64,000 bases of DNA from the NCBI GenBank assembly GCA_001626765.1, contig LUOO01000007.1, forward strand, positions 1-64,000. The letters are read 5' to 3'. Each line of letters begins with the position of its first letter. Position 1 is the first letter of the stretch. Source of the stretch: Maritimibacter sp. REDSEA-S28_B5 (GTDB taxonomy: Bacteria; Pseudomonadota; Alphaproteobacteria; Rhodobacterales; Rhodobacteraceae). A program made the translations under genes and the position numbers. Of this stretch, positions 52,607-61,675 are shown piece by piece. The notes beneath the pieces were generated by a model that saw only the letters and a list, made by a program, of their open reading frames with translations, searched no databases and had not been told where the DNA came from.

Positions 52607-54448
52607 ATGACCGTTCTTTCCGCACGCGACCTGACCGTCACCTTCGACACCAACGATGGCCCCGTCCATGCCGTCAAGGGCGTGAGCTTCGACATCGCTC
52701 CGGGCGAATGTCTTGGCATTGTTGGGGAATCCGGCTCGGGCAAATCGCAGAGCTTCATGGCTGCCATGGGGCTCTTGCCGCCCAATGGCCGGGCCACGGG
52801 GTCCGTGACGTTTCAGGGGTCCGAGATCCTGAACCTGCCCGTGGGCAAGCTGAACAAGCTGAGAGGCGCGGATGTGGGGATGATCTTCCAAGACCCGCTG
52901 ACCGCTTTGACTCCGCATCTGAAGGTGGGCGACCAGATGGCCGAGGTGCTCAAGGTCCACTGCGGCCTGTCGGGCGCGGTGGCGCGGCGGCAGTGCCTCG
53001 ACTGGCTCAATCGCGTGCAGATCCCCGAGGCCGAGCGGCGGCTGGATCAATACCCCCACGAACTATCCGGCGGGATGCGCCAAAGGGTGATGATCGCACA
53101 GGCGATGCTCTGCGAGCCGAAGCTGCTCATTGCGGACGAACCGACCACTGCGCTCGATGTGACCGTGCAGGCGGAGATCCTCGACCTGATGGCGGAACTG
53201 CAACGCGAACAGGGCACCGCGATTGCGCTCATCACCCATGACATGGGCGTGGTCGCCCGCATGTGCGACCGGATCGAGGTGATGCGGCTGGGCGAATACG
53301 TGGAGTCGGGCGACGTGATGCAGGTGTTCAAGGCGCCGGAACACGCCTATACCCGCAAACTCCTCGATGCCATGCCGCGCATCGACGACAAGGGGGCGCC
53401 GGAAGGGACCGGCGCCGATGCCGCGCCGCTCCTGTCCGCCGACGACATCAAGGTGCATTTCCCGATCCGGGTCAAAGGTGGGCTTTTCGGGCGCACCATT
53501 CCGCTCAAGGCGGTGAACGGCGTGACCTTCGACCTGGCCAAGGGCGAGACGCTGGGCGTCGTGGGGGAAAGCGGTTGCGGCAAGTCCACGATGGCGCGCG
53601 CGGTTCTGCGGCTGATCGAGCCGACCGATGGATCGGTGACGTGGCTGGGGCGGTCGCTCACCGAATTGGACAAGCGCGAGATGACGAAATCGCGGCGCGA
53701 CATGCAGCTCGTCTTTCAGGACCCGCTCGCGAGCCTCGATCCGCGCATGACCATCGCGGACTCGATTACGGAACCGCTCAAGACCTTTCAGCCCGGCCTG
53801 ACGAAGACCCAGCGCCGCGACAAGGTGATCGCGATGATGGAGCGGGTGGGGCTGGATCAGACCTATTACAACCGCTACCCGCACGAGCTGTCCGGCGGCC
53901 AGAACCAGCGCGTCGGGATCGCCCGCGCGATGATCAACCAGCCCAAGCTAATCATCTGCGACGAGGCGGTGTCGGCGCTCGACGTGTCGATCCAAGCGCA
54001 GATCGTGCAGCTTCTGAAGGACTTGCAGGCCGAGTTCGGGATGTCGATGATCTTCATCTCGCATGACCTGTCGGTGGTGCGCGCGATTTCGAACCGGATC
54101 ATGGTGCTCTATCTGGGCCGGATCGTGGAGCTTGGCGCGGCGGGGGATGTGGTGGAAGGGCCGCGACATCCGTATACCAAGGCGCTGATCTCGGCGGTGC
54201 CGATCCCGGACCCGGAGCTTGAACGAAGCCGCGAGCGCATCCGCATCCCCGGCGAATTGCCCTCACCGCTCGACCCCAGGGCGGCGCTCCGGTTCCTGCC
54301 CTCCAAACTGGCTGCGGGGCAGGGGGACTATACGCCCCGGCTCGAGCAGGTCGCGCCGGGACATTGGGTGGCCGAGCACGACCCGCTTGAGGTGATACTG
54401 GGCGCGAAACCCGAGACGGGCGCGCGTGTCGTGACGCCGGTGGTCTAG
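52607..54448 (+). CDS. Oligopeptide ABC transporter ATPase, OppD-OppF fusion
   Basis: A 613-residue protein carrying two complete ATPase modules. Module 1 has Walker [10 protein letters not shown] (about 39-47), [15 protein letters not shown] and [12 protein letters not shown]. Module 2 has GESGCGKST near residue 320, [15 protein letters not shown] and [12 protein letters not shown]. Each ends with an oligopeptide-transporter C-terminal segment. It replaces the separate OppD and OppF subunits. It starts 1 nt after the oppC stop. Note DEA rather than DEP in the second Walker B. Confidence 0.92.
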   Translation: MTVLSARDLTVTFDTNDGPVHAVKGVSFDIAPGECLGIVGESGSGKSQSFMAAMGLLPPNGRATGSVTFQGSEILNLPVGKLNKLRGADVGMIFQDPLTALTPHLKVGDQMAEVLKVHCGLSGAVARRQCLDWLNRVQIPEAERRLDQYPHELSGGMRQRVMIAQAMLCEPKLLIADEPTTALDVTVQAEILDLMAELQREQGTAIALITHDMGVVARMCDRIEVMRLGEYVESGDVMQVFKAPEHAYTRKLLDAMPRIDDKGAPEGTGADAAPLLSADDIKVHFPIRVKGGLFGRTIPLKAVNGVTFDLAKGETLGVVGESGCGKSTMARAVLRLIEPTDGSVTWLGRSLTELDKREMTKSRRDMQLVFQDPLASLDPRMTIADSITEPLKTFQPGLTKTQRRDKVIAMMERVGLDQTYYNRYPHELSGGQNQRVGIARAMINQPKLIICDEAVSALDVSIQAQIVQLLKDLQAEFGMSMIFISHDLSVVRAISNRIMVLYLGRIVELGAAGDVVEGPRHPYTKALISAVPIPDPELERSRERIRIPGELPSPLDPRAALRFLPSKLAAGQGDYTPRLEQVAPGHWVAEHDPLEVILGAKPETGARVVTPVV

Positions 54449-54472
54449 GACCGCCGGCGCGCTCTGGGCAGT

Positions 54473-54757
54473 CTAGCGATCGACGCGCTCGCTCACGATG
54501 GCAAAGGTGTCCGGCTGCAGCTTGAGGTCGTATTCCTCGACTGCGTCGCCCTTGCGGGCATCGTCGACCTCCCACAGACCGTCGTCGAACTCGATCTCTT
54601 CCCAGATCGTATAGCCCGCGTCCGTCAGCACGGTCTCGATCGAGGACAGTTCGTCTGCGGTCGGCATCCGGTCGTCATCGGCGCTGGCGGCGAGCGGCAC
54701 GACAAAGGGGGCTGCGACGAGGGCAGTGGCGGCGGTGATCTTGGCGATGGGGGTCAT
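54473..54757 (-). CDS. Small secreted PepSY-like protein
   Basis: A 94-residue protein with a signal peptide (cleavage near ASA|DD, residue 27) and a short domain resembling PepSY (SSIETVLTDAGYTIWEEIEFDDGLWEVD, ending YDLKLQPDTFAI). The family is thought to bind or inhibit periplasmic partners. ATG 54757 has AGGAG 5 nt upstream; a GTG two codons earlier is less well placed. Convergent with oppDF. Confidence 0.7.
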   Translation of the reverse strand: MTPIAKITAATALVAAPFVVPLAASADDDRMPTADELSSIETVLTDAGYTIWEEIEFDDGLWEVDDARKGDAVEEYDLKLQPDTFAIVSERVDR

Positions 54758-55160
54758 GGTCACTCCTGCGATGGTTGTTCATTCCGATATGGGGGGCGCG
54801 GCCTTTGCAGCAATCGGTGCGGCGAGGTGATCACCGAACTGTCAACTCGGGACCGAAGATGCTCACGTTGGTGTGGGACGGGCGGTGACGCACCATTTCG
54901 GCGCGGGCTTGACCCCGCGCCCCACCCGGCAAAGGGTGACCAGAGACACAGGACGATGTTCCGGATCACTACCGGGACATCTGACATGGGCGATAAGGCA
55001 GGAGCCGACGGATGCGCAGGATCATGATCTACGGGGCGACCGGCTATACCGGGACGCTTGTGGCGCGGCAGGCCGTGGCGATGGGACTGCACCCGATCCT
55101 CGCCGGGCGGTCGATGGCCAAGCTCGCTCCGCTGGCGGCGGAACTGGGGTGCGAGAAGGT

Positions 55161-55199
55161 GGCTTTCAGCGTGACCGACGACGCGGCCGCGCGCGAGGC
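55161..55199 (+). repeat. Source copy of a 39-bp inverted repeat inside the saccharopine dehydrogenase-like gene
   Basis: This segment encodes AFSVTDDAAAREA in the normal frame. Its exact reverse complement is at 55489-55527, 289 bp downstream. Identity stops abruptly at both ends. The in-frame, sensible coding identifies this copy as the original. Confidence 0.9.
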
Positions 55200-55488
55200 G
55201 CTGGCAGATGTGGACGCGGTCCTGAACTGCGCCGGGCCCTTCGCCGATACATGGGCGCATATGACGCGGGCCTGTCTCGACACCCGGACCCATTACCTCG
55301 ACATCACCGGGGAATCCGAGGTGCTGGCGGGTTGCGCAGGCCTTGATGAGGCGGCAAAGGGCGTGGGGATCACGATCCTGCCCGGCACCGGATTCGACGT
55401 TGTGCCAACCGACTGCATGGCCGCGATGCTGGTGGAACGCCTGCCTGACACGCAGGAGATCACGCTGGCGTTTCGTGGGATCGGCCGG

Positions 55489-55527
55489 GCCTCGCGCGCG
55501 GCCGCGTCGTCGGTCACGCTGAAAGCC
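55489..55527 (-). repeat. Inverted copy of the 39-bp segment, at the gene's break point
   Basis: An exact reverse complement of 55161-55199. It replaces the native sequence between the GRASR-coding region and the LDFGDGP-coding region. Its left end begins within GCCTCGCGCG, which may also have been native sequence (microhomology). Confidence 0.9.
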
Positions 55528-56002
55528 TGGATTTCGGGGATGGCCCGCAGGAGGTCATGGCTGTCTCCTGGGGCGATATCGTCACGGCGGCGCATACCAC
55601 GGGCGTCCAGAGTATCGAGGTATTCTTTCAGGCTCCGCCCGACACCGTCGCGCTGCTCAAACTGCCGCGTGTCGCGAAGTGGTTTTTGTCGACGCCGTTG
55701 GGCCAACCCATCGTCAGGGCGCAGCTTCGCAAGATGCCCGACGGGCCGGATGCCGAAACGCGCGCCACGGGCCGGTCGCGGATCTATGGCCGGGCGGTGA
55801 ACGGGGCGGGCGAGGTCGTGGAATTGCGGCTCGAGACGATGGAAGCCTACGAGCTGACCTCGATCACCGCGCCCAAGATCGCGCAGGCGGCGGCGGAGGG
55901 GAGCCTGCCGACGGGGTTCACAACGCCCGCGACAGCAATGGGGGCGGAGTTCGTGCTGACCTTGGACAAGTCGCGGATGATTTGACGGGCGCAAGCCGGC
56001 GC

Positions 56003-56036
56003 AAAAAACGGGCGCCCGGATGTCTCCGAGCGCCCG
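56003..56036 (-). terminator. Rho-independent terminator of the ectoine operon
   Basis: On the minus strand a CGGGCGC-x-CGGA / TCCG-x-GCGCCCG stem with a 4-nt loop is followed by six T residues (plus-strand A-run 56003-56008). A second repeat, CAGCCTGAC / GTCAGGCTG (56041-56049, 56071-56079), overlaps the ask stop codon just before it. Confidence 0.85.
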
Positions 56037-56071
56037 ATCTCAGCCTGACGGTCAAAAAGGAACTTTGGGTG

Positions 56072-57505
56072 TCAGGCTGCTTCCCGCAGCTTGGCCTCTT
56101 CTTCGATGAAGGCCTTGTGGAGCGCGGCGATGGCCGCGTCCGCTTCGTCACGGTTCATGAGGAACTGCACGTCCACGTTGCGCGGCGTCGCATGTGCCGC
56201 GATGACGTCGAGCCCCGCCTCGTCCAGCGCCAGGAGGCCCCGTCCCAGCACCGACTGCTTGCGCAGGTCGCGACCCACCGCCGAAACGATCGAAAGCGAG
56301 CGCACGCCGACGCAGGCGTTGGGATAGGCTTCCTTCAGGTCCGCCTCCACGCGCCGCACCGATTTCAGGTTGCCGCGCAGATAATGCGTGATCGTGTTGG
56401 CGTTCGAGGTCTTGGACACGATCCAGATCTTGTGACGCTTGAGCGCGTCGAGGATCGTGGCGTCGTAGCCTTTGACGCCGACCATGTCCTGCTCGAACAC
56501 TTCCAGAGCAAAGACATCGAGGCCAGTCACGATTTCTACACCCGGCACATCCGCCGGCGCATCGTCGATGAGCGTGCCCGGATCTTCTGGCTCGAACGCA
56601 TTGGTCACACGCAGCGGCACGTCCGCTTGGCGCAGCATCTTGGCCGCAGACGGGTGAATGGCTTCCATCCCGAGGTTCGACAGCTGATCCGCCACGTCGT
56701 AGTTCGTGTGGCCGAGCTTGCGCACGCCGCCGCCCACGAGGTTCGGATCGGCAGACGACAGGTGGAATTCCTTGTGGATAATCGCCTCCTTGGCGCTGGT
56801 GAGCGCGGCAAGACGGGCGAAAGTCACTTCGGAATAGCCCCGGTCGTATTCGCTCATCAGCCCCTCGCGGCATTGGGCATAGCCTGTCACGATGGGCAGC
56901 TCGGAGGCCACGTCGATACGCTCAAGCCCGAGCGCGATGCGTTCGTCCAGCGTCACATCGCCTTCGTCGCGCCAGCCCGACAGGTCCACGAACCGTGCCT
57001 CGACACCTGCTCGTTTCAGCATGAGTGCGGTAACGTAGGCGGAATGCGCCTCTCCCAGACCGGACAGCAGTTCACGCACCCGGCCCATATGTTCGGACAG
57101 CCGGAAGTGACCGTAGGTGCAAAGCCGTTGCAGATCGAACAGGCAGTTGCGCGCACCCTCGATCCGGTCGCGCACGAAATCCGTGGCGTCCGAAATGTCG
57201 GCGGGGTGGTCGAGCGCTTTGCGATGTGCCTCTTCCATCGCGACCTGCGTGCGCTTCAGCGCGTCGAGCCAGCTGTGGTCGTCGTTGTCTTCTGCAAAAA
57301 GAGCATAGACCCCCTGTTCGCCCGACTTCTTGTGTTCGAGCAGCAGGTTGGTGATGCCGCCAAAGGCCGACACGACGAAAATGCGGTTGTAGGGATCGTC
57401 CTTCTTGATGAGCAGGCTATCGCGCAGTTCATGCACCCGGCTCATCGACGTCCCGCCGATCTTTTCGACCGTGTGGTTTCGTTTGTTGATCTCGTCCTGG
57501 GTCAT
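56072..57505 (-). CDS. ask: Aspartate kinase of the ectoine pathway (Ask_Ect)
   Basis: A 477-residue aspartokinase with the KIGGTSM substrate motif (about 14-20), the kinase domain and C-terminal ACT domains (SIVSAVGRDLRKQSVLGRGLLAL; VIAAHATPRNVDVQFLMNRD). Forms linked to ectABC are thought to escape normal lysine/threonine feedback and supply aspartyl phosphate for ectoine. The ATG at 57505 lies after GGAGGG. It is fourth in ectABC-ask, 10 nt after ectC. Confidence 0.9.
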   Translation of the reverse strand: MTQDEINKRNHTVEKIGGTSMSRVHELRDSLLIKKDDPYNRIFVVSAFGGITNLLLEHKKSGEQGVYALFAEDNDDHSWLDALKRTQVAMEEAHRKALDHPADISDATDFVRDRIEGARNCLFDLQRLCTYGHFRLSEHMGRVRELLSGLGEAHSAYVTALMLKRAGVEARFVDLSGWRDEGDVTLDERIALGLERIDVASELPIVTGYAQCREGLMSEYDRGYSEVTFARLAALTSAKEAIIHKEFHLSSADPNLVGGGVRKLGHTNYDVADQLSNLGMEAIHPSAAKMLRQADVPLRVTNAFEPEDPGTLIDDAPADVPGVEIVTGLDVFALEVFEQDMVGVKGYDATILDALKRHKIWIVSKTSNANTITHYLRGNLKSVRRVEADLKEAYPNACVGVRSLSIVSAVGRDLRKQSVLGRGLLALDEAGLDVIAAHATPRNVDVQFLMNRDEADAAIAALHKAFIEEEAKLREAA

Positions 57506-57515
57506 CTGGCCCTCC

Positions 57516-57908
57516 TTACGCCGCGTCCTCGGCGGGGGCGTAGGAACCGTCTTCACGGTGCACCTCGGTCCCCGTCACGGGCGGATTGAAGCAGCAGGCC
57601 ATGACCAGCTCTTCTTCCGCGCGCAGCGTGTGGTGATCGTGCTGGTCGAGCGCATACATCACGCCCGGCTTGATCTCATGCGTCTCGCCGGTGGCGAGGT
57701 CTGTGATCGACCCCTTGCCCGAGATGCAGTAGACGCTCTCGAAGTGGTGCTTGTAGTGGAACGTGTGTTCCGACCCGGCTTCGAGCGTGGTGATGTGGAA
57801 CGAAAAGCCCATCCCGTCATCGGCCAGCAGCATCCGGACCGAGGTCCAGCGCGCATCAGCGACCTTTTTGTCGGTGTTCTTCAGTTCGTTGAAATCGCGA
57901 ACAAGCAT
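57516..57908 (-). CDS. ectC: Ectoine synthase EctC
   Basis: A 130-residue cupin (usual size about 130): [52 protein letters not shown]. It cyclises N-gamma-acetyl-diaminobutyrate to ectoine, the last step. Starts 6 nt after ectB. Confidence 0.96.
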   Translation of the reverse strand: MLVRDFNELKNTDKKVADARWTSVRMLLADDGMGFSFHITTLEAGSEHTFHYKHHFESVYCISGKGSITDLATGETHEIKPGVMYALDQHDHHTLRAEEELVMACCFNPPVTGTEVHREDGSYAPAEDAA

Positions 57909-57914
57909 GTCGTG

Positions 57915-59216
57915 TTACTCCGCTGCAATCTTGTGGTTGTCGGCAAGGGCGTCGCGGGTCGCATCCAAGAGGATGTTGAGACCGCGCGCGAGCACCTCGT
58001 TCGGAATGGTGAGGGCGGCGAGGACCTTGACCACCTCGTCATCGGCCCCGGAGGTTTCGATGATCAGGCCCTTGTCAAAGGCACGTGCACAGATGTCGGC
58101 GGCAAGTTCGCCCGAGCCCACATCGACACCCTGCATGAAACCGCGGCCCTTGAGCTTGGCGCCGGGCACGAGGTTGGCCACCTCTTGAAGGCCCTCGCGC
58201 AGAGCGTCGGATTTCTCGGCGATCATGCCTTCCATCGCCACCTTGTCGGCCCAGAATTTCTCGAGCGCGACGCGGGCGGTCACGAAGGCATGGGTGTTGC
58301 CCCGGAAGGTGCCGTTGTGCTCGGCTGGCTTCCAGATGTCATACTCGCCCTTGATGAGCAGGCAGGCGAAGGGCAGGCCGAAGCCCGACAGCGATTTCGC
58401 CTGCGTGATCATGTCGGGTTCGATGTCCATATCCTCGACACCGAAGTATTTCCCGGTGCGCCCGATCCCCGCCTGAATGTCGTCGACGATAATCAGCGCG
58501 CCGTGCTCGCGGGCGAGCTTGGCGATGCCTTCGATCCATTCCTGCGAGGCGGCGTTGAGGCCACCCTCGCCCTGCACGGGTTCAAAGATGAACGCGGCGG
58601 GGGCGTCCATGCCGGAGGACGAGTTCGACAGCATCTGTTCGATGATCGCGAGCGTATCGACATCGTCGCCGAACGCCTTGTCATAGGGCATGTGGGTCAC
58701 GTCGGTAAGCGACCCGGTGCCAGCCCCGCCACGCTTGCCGGCGTTACCGGTCAGGGCGAGCGAGCCCATGGTCATCCCGTGGAACGCATTGGTGAAGGCG
58801 ACCACGTTACGCCGCCCCGTGACTTTGCGCGCGAGCTTGATCGCGGCCTCCACGGCGTTGGTGCCGGTCGGGCCGGTCATCATGACCTTGTAGTCGTCCA
58901 TGCCCCGCGGCTTGAGGATGATTTCCTCGAAGGCCTTGAGGAATTTGGCCTTTTCCTCGGTGAACATGTCCAGGCCATGCGCGATGCCGTCCGACGTGAT
59001 GTGATCGACGAGCGCCGCCTTCATGTCGGGGTCGTTGTGGCCGTAGTTGAGCGACGAGCAACCGGCGAGAAAGTCGATATATTCGCGGCCGGTTGTGTCG
59101 GTCATGATGGACCCCTGCGCCGAGGCAAAGGTCGTGTCGAAGCTCCGGCAGTAAGAGCGGGCTTCGCTCTCACGGCGGGCAAAAACGGGGTCGTTGACGG
59201 ACTTTTGGGTCGTCAT
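57915..59216 (-). CDS. ectB: Diaminobutyrate-2-oxoglutarate aminotransferase EctB
   Basis: A 433-residue class III PLP aminotransferase: FLAGCSSLNYGHNDPDMK, TGPTGTNAVEAAIKLARKV, IVDDIQAGIGRTGKYFG, and the PLP Lys in MITQAKSLSGFGLP. It converts aspartate semialdehyde to diaminobutyrate, the first committed ectoine step. It follows ectA by 43 nt. Confidence 0.95.
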   Translation of the reverse strand: MTTQKSVNDPVFARRESEARSYCRSFDTTFASAQGSIMTDTTGREYIDFLAGCSSLNYGHNDPDMKAALVDHITSDGIAHGLDMFTEEKAKFLKAFEEIILKPRGMDDYKVMMTGPTGTNAVEAAIKLARKVTGRRNVVAFTNAFHGMTMGSLALTGNAGKRGGAGTGSLTDVTHMPYDKAFGDDVDTLAIIEQMLSNSSSGMDAPAAFIFEPVQGEGGLNAASQEWIEGIAKLAREHGALIIVDDIQAGIGRTGKYFGVEDMDIEPDMITQAKSLSGFGLPFACLLIKGEYDIWKPAEHNGTFRGNTHAFVTARVALEKFWADKVAMEGMIAEKSDALREGLQEVANLVPGAKLKGRGFMQGVDVGSGELAADICARAFDKGLIIETSGADDEVVKVLAALTIPNEVLARGLNILLDATRDALADNHKIAAE

Positions 59217-59259
59217 GGAAAATCTCCAGTGATGTGAAAGGGACGTGCGGCGCGGGCGC

Positions 59260-59826
59260 TTACGCGGCGGCTGCCAGCGGTTCCGGGAGCGTGATCGTCA
59301 CCATGTGTTCGGTGTCGTGGCGCCCCTCGAAATGGTCGTCCTCGTGAAAGTGGGGATCATCGTCAAGATCGCCACCGTGACGGCGGGCGAACTTGCGAAA
59401 CAGCGCCCAAGAGGCGTCGTTATCCTTGGTGATGGTCGTCTTCATCTGGTCCACGTTGATGCACTCTTCGCGTTCCATGATCTCGTCGAGCATTTTGCCC
59501 GCGAGGCCCAGACCGCGCGCCTTTTCACCAACGGCGACCTGCCAGACAAACAGGGTGTCTTCGCCTGGGACGATGTAGCCGGAGATCCAGCCGACGACTT
59601 CGCCGTCCTTTTCCGCCACCACGCAGGTGTCGCGGAAGTGGTCGCATTGCAGAAGGTTGCAGTAGACCGAGTTCTCGTCGAGCGGTTTGCACGCGCGAAT
59701 GAGGTTCCAGATTGCGGCCCCGTCTTCGCTCACCGGCTTGCGCAGCGTAACAGCGCCGGACGGGTTCGCGGAGCGGGGCGACCGGGTTCGGTCGTGCGAA
59801 TTCATGAAGTCATTCATGTCTTTCAT
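59260..59826 (-). CDS. ectA: Diaminobutyrate acetyltransferase EctA
   Basis: A 188-residue GNAT acetyltransferase: LRKPVSEDGAAIWNLIRACKPLDENSVYCNLL and the acetyl-CoA loop VAVGEKARGLGLAGKML. It acetylates diaminobutyrate. GGAGG lies 9 nt before the ATG at 59826. First gene of the osmolyte operon, divergent from ectR. Confidence 0.94.
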   Translation of the reverse strand: MKDMNDFMNSHDRTRSPRSANPSGAVTLRKPVSEDGAAIWNLIRACKPLDENSVYCNLLQCDHFRDTCVVAEKDGEVVGWISGYIVPGEDTLFVWQVAVGEKARGLGLAGKMLDEIMEREECINVDQMKTTITKDNDASWALFRKFARRHGGDLDDDPHFHEDDHFEGRHDTEHMVTITLPEPLAAAA

Positions 59827-59968
59827 AAGTCAGTGCCTCCAAAGTTCCTTTGCACATCTAACTAATGGATCGCGGGTTTTGTTTCAACCGTCTAAGCAAT
59901 ATTCTCAAGATATGCGGTAAAATAACGGGTTTTTGGGCGCAAATTTCTTTAGTAAGCGGCGCAGAACC

Positions 59969-59996
59969 TTTACTTAGCTAATCTTTTGCCTATCTA
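59969..59996 (+). promoter_or_regulatory. Putative ectR promoter with MarR-type palindrome
   Basis: TTTACT (59969-59974), 16-nt spacer, TATCTA (59991-59996). The perfect palindrome TTAGCTAA (59974-59981) overlaps the -35 end and the spacer, suiting autorepression by the MarR protein. Several further CTAA elements are scattered through the AT-rich 230-nt region shared with ectA. Confidence 0.4.
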
Positions 59997-60056
59997 AGGA
60001 TCATGATTGATTCACTGCTCACCCTTGTGGCACCTATGCCGAAAGAGGGGAAAACC

Positions 60057-60536
60057 ATGGACCGCACAGACGTCAGCCTGATCGCGCTGCGCCGTATCCT
60101 TCGCGCGACCGAACTTTACGGCAAGGAGCTTGCCAGCGCGGCGGGGCTTTCGGCGCCGCAGTTGCGCGTGCTCCAGATCGCGGGCGAGGAGGGGTCGGCC
60201 ACGCCGTCGATCATCGCGACCCGCATGGGGGTGTCGCAGGCGACGATCACGACGCTGGTGGACAAGCTCGTGGCCAAGGGGCTCGTGACCCGCGAGCCGT
60301 CGCAGCGGGACCGGCGGCAGACAAACGTGACGGTATCGCGTCAGGGCCAGGTTGTGTTGGACGATGCGCCCGACGCGCTTCAGCAGCGTTACGTTCGCAA
60401 GTTCGAGTCGCTCGAGGATTGGGAGCAGGCGCAGATAATCGCCTCGCTCGAACGGGTGGCCGCGATGCTTGATGCCGACGACATCGACGCGGCACCGGTA
60501 TTGCACCACGGGGATCTCAAGACCCACAAGCATTGA
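60057..60536 (+). CDS. ectR: MarR-family regulator of ectoine genes (EctR-like)
   Basis: A 159-residue MarR winged-helix protein (DVSLIALRRILRATELYGKELA; SIIATRMGVSQATITTLVDKLVAKGLVTREPSQRDRRQ). EctR proteins repress ect operons at low osmolarity; position divergent from ectA supports this. I chose ATG 60057 because GAGGGG precedes it by 6-7 nt. ATG 60003 would give 177 residues but lacks an RBS. Confidence 0.85.
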   Translation: MDRTDVSLIALRRILRATELYGKELASAAGLSAPQLRVLQIAGEEGSATPSIIATRMGVSQATITTLVDKLVAKGLVTREPSQRDRRQTNVTVSRQGQVVLDDAPDALQQRYVRKFESLEDWEQAQIIASLERVAAMLDADDIDAAPVLHHGDLKTHKH

Positions 60537-60564
60537 TCGTTCGGAAAAAGTCGGTAAGAGCCGC

Positions 60565-60602
60565 CGGGCGGGCCGATCCTTTCGGATCAGTGACCCCGCC
60601 CG
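60565..60602. terminator. Hairpin between ectR and the holin-like gene
   Basis: CGGGCGGG / CCCGCCCG (60565-60572, 60595-60602) encloses an inner GATCC/GGATC stem. It covers the stop codon of the minus-strand gene. A T-run lies only about 10 nt beyond it on the minus strand, so termination is likely but not classical. Confidence 0.45.
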
Positions 60603-60967
60603 CGGTGAAAGCCGTCGCGCGCGGCTGTGCCCGCGTTCAGGCCGGACATGAAGGCGGCTGCGATGCCGCCGACGTTTTCGAGACCGGATTTCGTGGCATG
60701 GCCCGTGGCCATCGCGCCCGCGACATAGGGGTCGCGCACCGGAACACGGGGTCTACGGGCAGCAAGCGCCAACGCGATGAGACCGAAGCCGGTATAGACG
60801 CCGCCGATCACAAGCGCCGCGGTCAGCGTGTCCGCCACCTGCACCAGCCCGATCCAGGCTGCGGTGGTCAGGAACGTCAGACCGACAGTCAGCAGCAAAA
60901 CGCCCACCAAGCCGAACGCGGCTTTGCGCGCGGCAAGGTGGGCTTTCCATCTCAGGGCAGCGAACAT
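60587..60967 (-). CDS. Phage-holin-superfamily/YqjE-like membrane protein
   Basis: A 126-residue protein with two membrane helices (about 14-38 and 46-68) and a basic, Gly-rich tail. It resembles the holin-superfamily (YqjE-like) proteins usually encoded after DUF883/ElaB/YqjD genes, as here, 6 nt after one. Probably an inner-membrane stress protein; not a phage gene. The pair lies behind an EcfG-type promoter. Confidence 0.7.
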   Translation of the reverse strand: MFAALRWKAHLAARKAAFGLVGVLLLTVGLTFLTTAAWIGLVQVADTLTAALVIGGVYTGFGLIALALAARRPRVPVRDPYVAGAMATGHATKSGLENVGGIAAAFMSGLNAGTAARDGFHRGRGH

Positions 60968-60973
60968 GCTGGC

Positions 60974-61315
60974 TTACTTGCGGGCCATGAAGAGACCGAC
61001 GAGAAAGCCGACGCCTGCGGCGATCCCAACGGCGGCCGCCGGGTTTTCGCGCACCTGCGCTTCGGCTTGGCCGTAGTATTCGCGGGCCTGTGCTCCGGCG
61101 GCATTGGCCGTCGAGTAAGCGCTGTCCTTGGCCGAAGAGGCCGCCTTGGAAGCGCGAGACTTGGCCTCGGCGCTGGCTTCCTTGCCGAGCTTGCCCAGCG
61201 TGGTGGTCAGCTCGGAAACGTCGGATTTCAGCGCGGCGATCTGCGCTTCAAGGTCTTTCATGCTGCGGTCGATGCCGTTCGAGACATTCTTCGCGGTCTG
61301 AGTGGCGGTAGCCAT
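60974..61315 (-). CDS. DUF883 family (ElaB/YqjD-like) membrane-anchored protein
   Basis: A 113-residue protein: an N-terminal amphipathic, Ala/Lys/Ser-rich coiled region (about 15-90) and one C-terminal membrane helix (AAAVGIAAGVGFLVGLFMARK). YqjD/ElaB proteins in E. coli tether ribosomes to the membrane in stationary phase. A GGAAC-N17-CGTT promoter 38 nt upstream puts it in the general stress regulon. First of two genes. Confidence 0.85.
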   Translation of the reverse strand: MATATQTAKNVSNGIDRSMKDLEAQIAALKSDVSELTTTLGKLGKEASAEAKSRASKAASSAKDSAYSTANAAGAQAREYYGQAEAQVRENPAAAVGIAAGVGFLVGLFMARK

Positions 61316-61352
61316 TGGTCAACTCCTTTAAGGTGTCTGTCCTTTGGCTAGA

Positions 61353-61378
61353 AACGCGGACCCCTCCGGTCCTGTTCC
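61353..61378 (-). promoter_or_regulatory. EcfG-type promoter of the DUF883 operon
   Basis: On the minus strand: GGAAC (61378-61374), 17-nt spacer, CGTT (61356-61353), an exact match to the alphaproteobacterial EcfG consensus GGAAC-N16/17-CGTT, 38 nt before the start codon. Confidence 0.75.
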
Positions 61379-61402
61379 AAACATTGGGTGGATTCTTTTC
61401 GG

Positions 61403-61428
61403 GGAACATTTCGCGCCGGGCAGCGGTT
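61403..61428 (+). promoter_or_regulatory. EcfG-like promoter of the DUF1328 gene
   Basis: GGAAC (61403-61407), 17-nt spacer, GGTT (61425-61428), one mismatch from CGTT, 58 nt upstream of the start. It is arranged back-to-back with the DUF883 promoter. Confidence 0.5.
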
Positions 61429-61486
61429 TTTTCTTCAATCACCGTGCAAGTGGGCACGGCGCAACCTAACAGATAGGAGAATACCC

Positions 61487-61657
61487 ATGCTTGGTTGGGC
61501 TCTTACGTTCCTCGTCATCGCGCTTGTCGCGGCTCTGTTCGGCTTCGGCGGCATCGCTTCCGCTTCGGCCGGTATCGCACAGATCCTGTTCTTCGTGTTC
61601 TTGGTGCTCTTCGTGATCACCCTGGTGGCACGGGCGGTGCGTGGCCGCAGCGTGTGA
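61487..61657 (+). CDS. DUF1328 family small membrane protein
   Basis: A 56-residue protein with two membrane helices and a Gly/Ala turn ([40 protein letters not shown]), matching DUF1328. The family is often stress-induced; biochemical function unknown. TAGGAG precedes the ATG. A strong terminator follows and an EcfG-like promoter lies upstream. Confidence 0.85.
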   Translation: MLGWALTFLVIALVAALFGFGGIASASAGIAQILFFVFLVLFVITLVARAVRGRSV

Positions 61658-61675
61658 CGCTGACTGACTGATGGG

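Larger units (their letters stand above)
55012..55985 (+). pseudogene. Saccharopine dehydrogenase-like NAD(P)-binding protein, disrupted
   Basis: Codons 1-163 encode a Rossmann protein of the saccharopine dehydrogenase-like family (MIYGATGYTGTLVARQA; NCAGPFADTW; LPGTGFDVVPTDCMAA). From 55528 a second frame continues as LDFGDGPQEVMAVSWGD and runs to the end. Between them 39 nt (55489-55527) are an exact reverse-complement copy of 55161-55199 in the same gene, and the roughly 35-40 residues expected there are missing. The product would be truncated and scrambled after residue 163. Either a real template-switch mutation or an assembly artefact. Confidence 0.82.

Noticed and set aside
60587-60967. 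Prophage holin
   Set aside because: No phage genes nearby; the protein follows a DUF883/YqjD-like gene as chromosomal YqjE-like proteins do, and the pair has a stress promoter.
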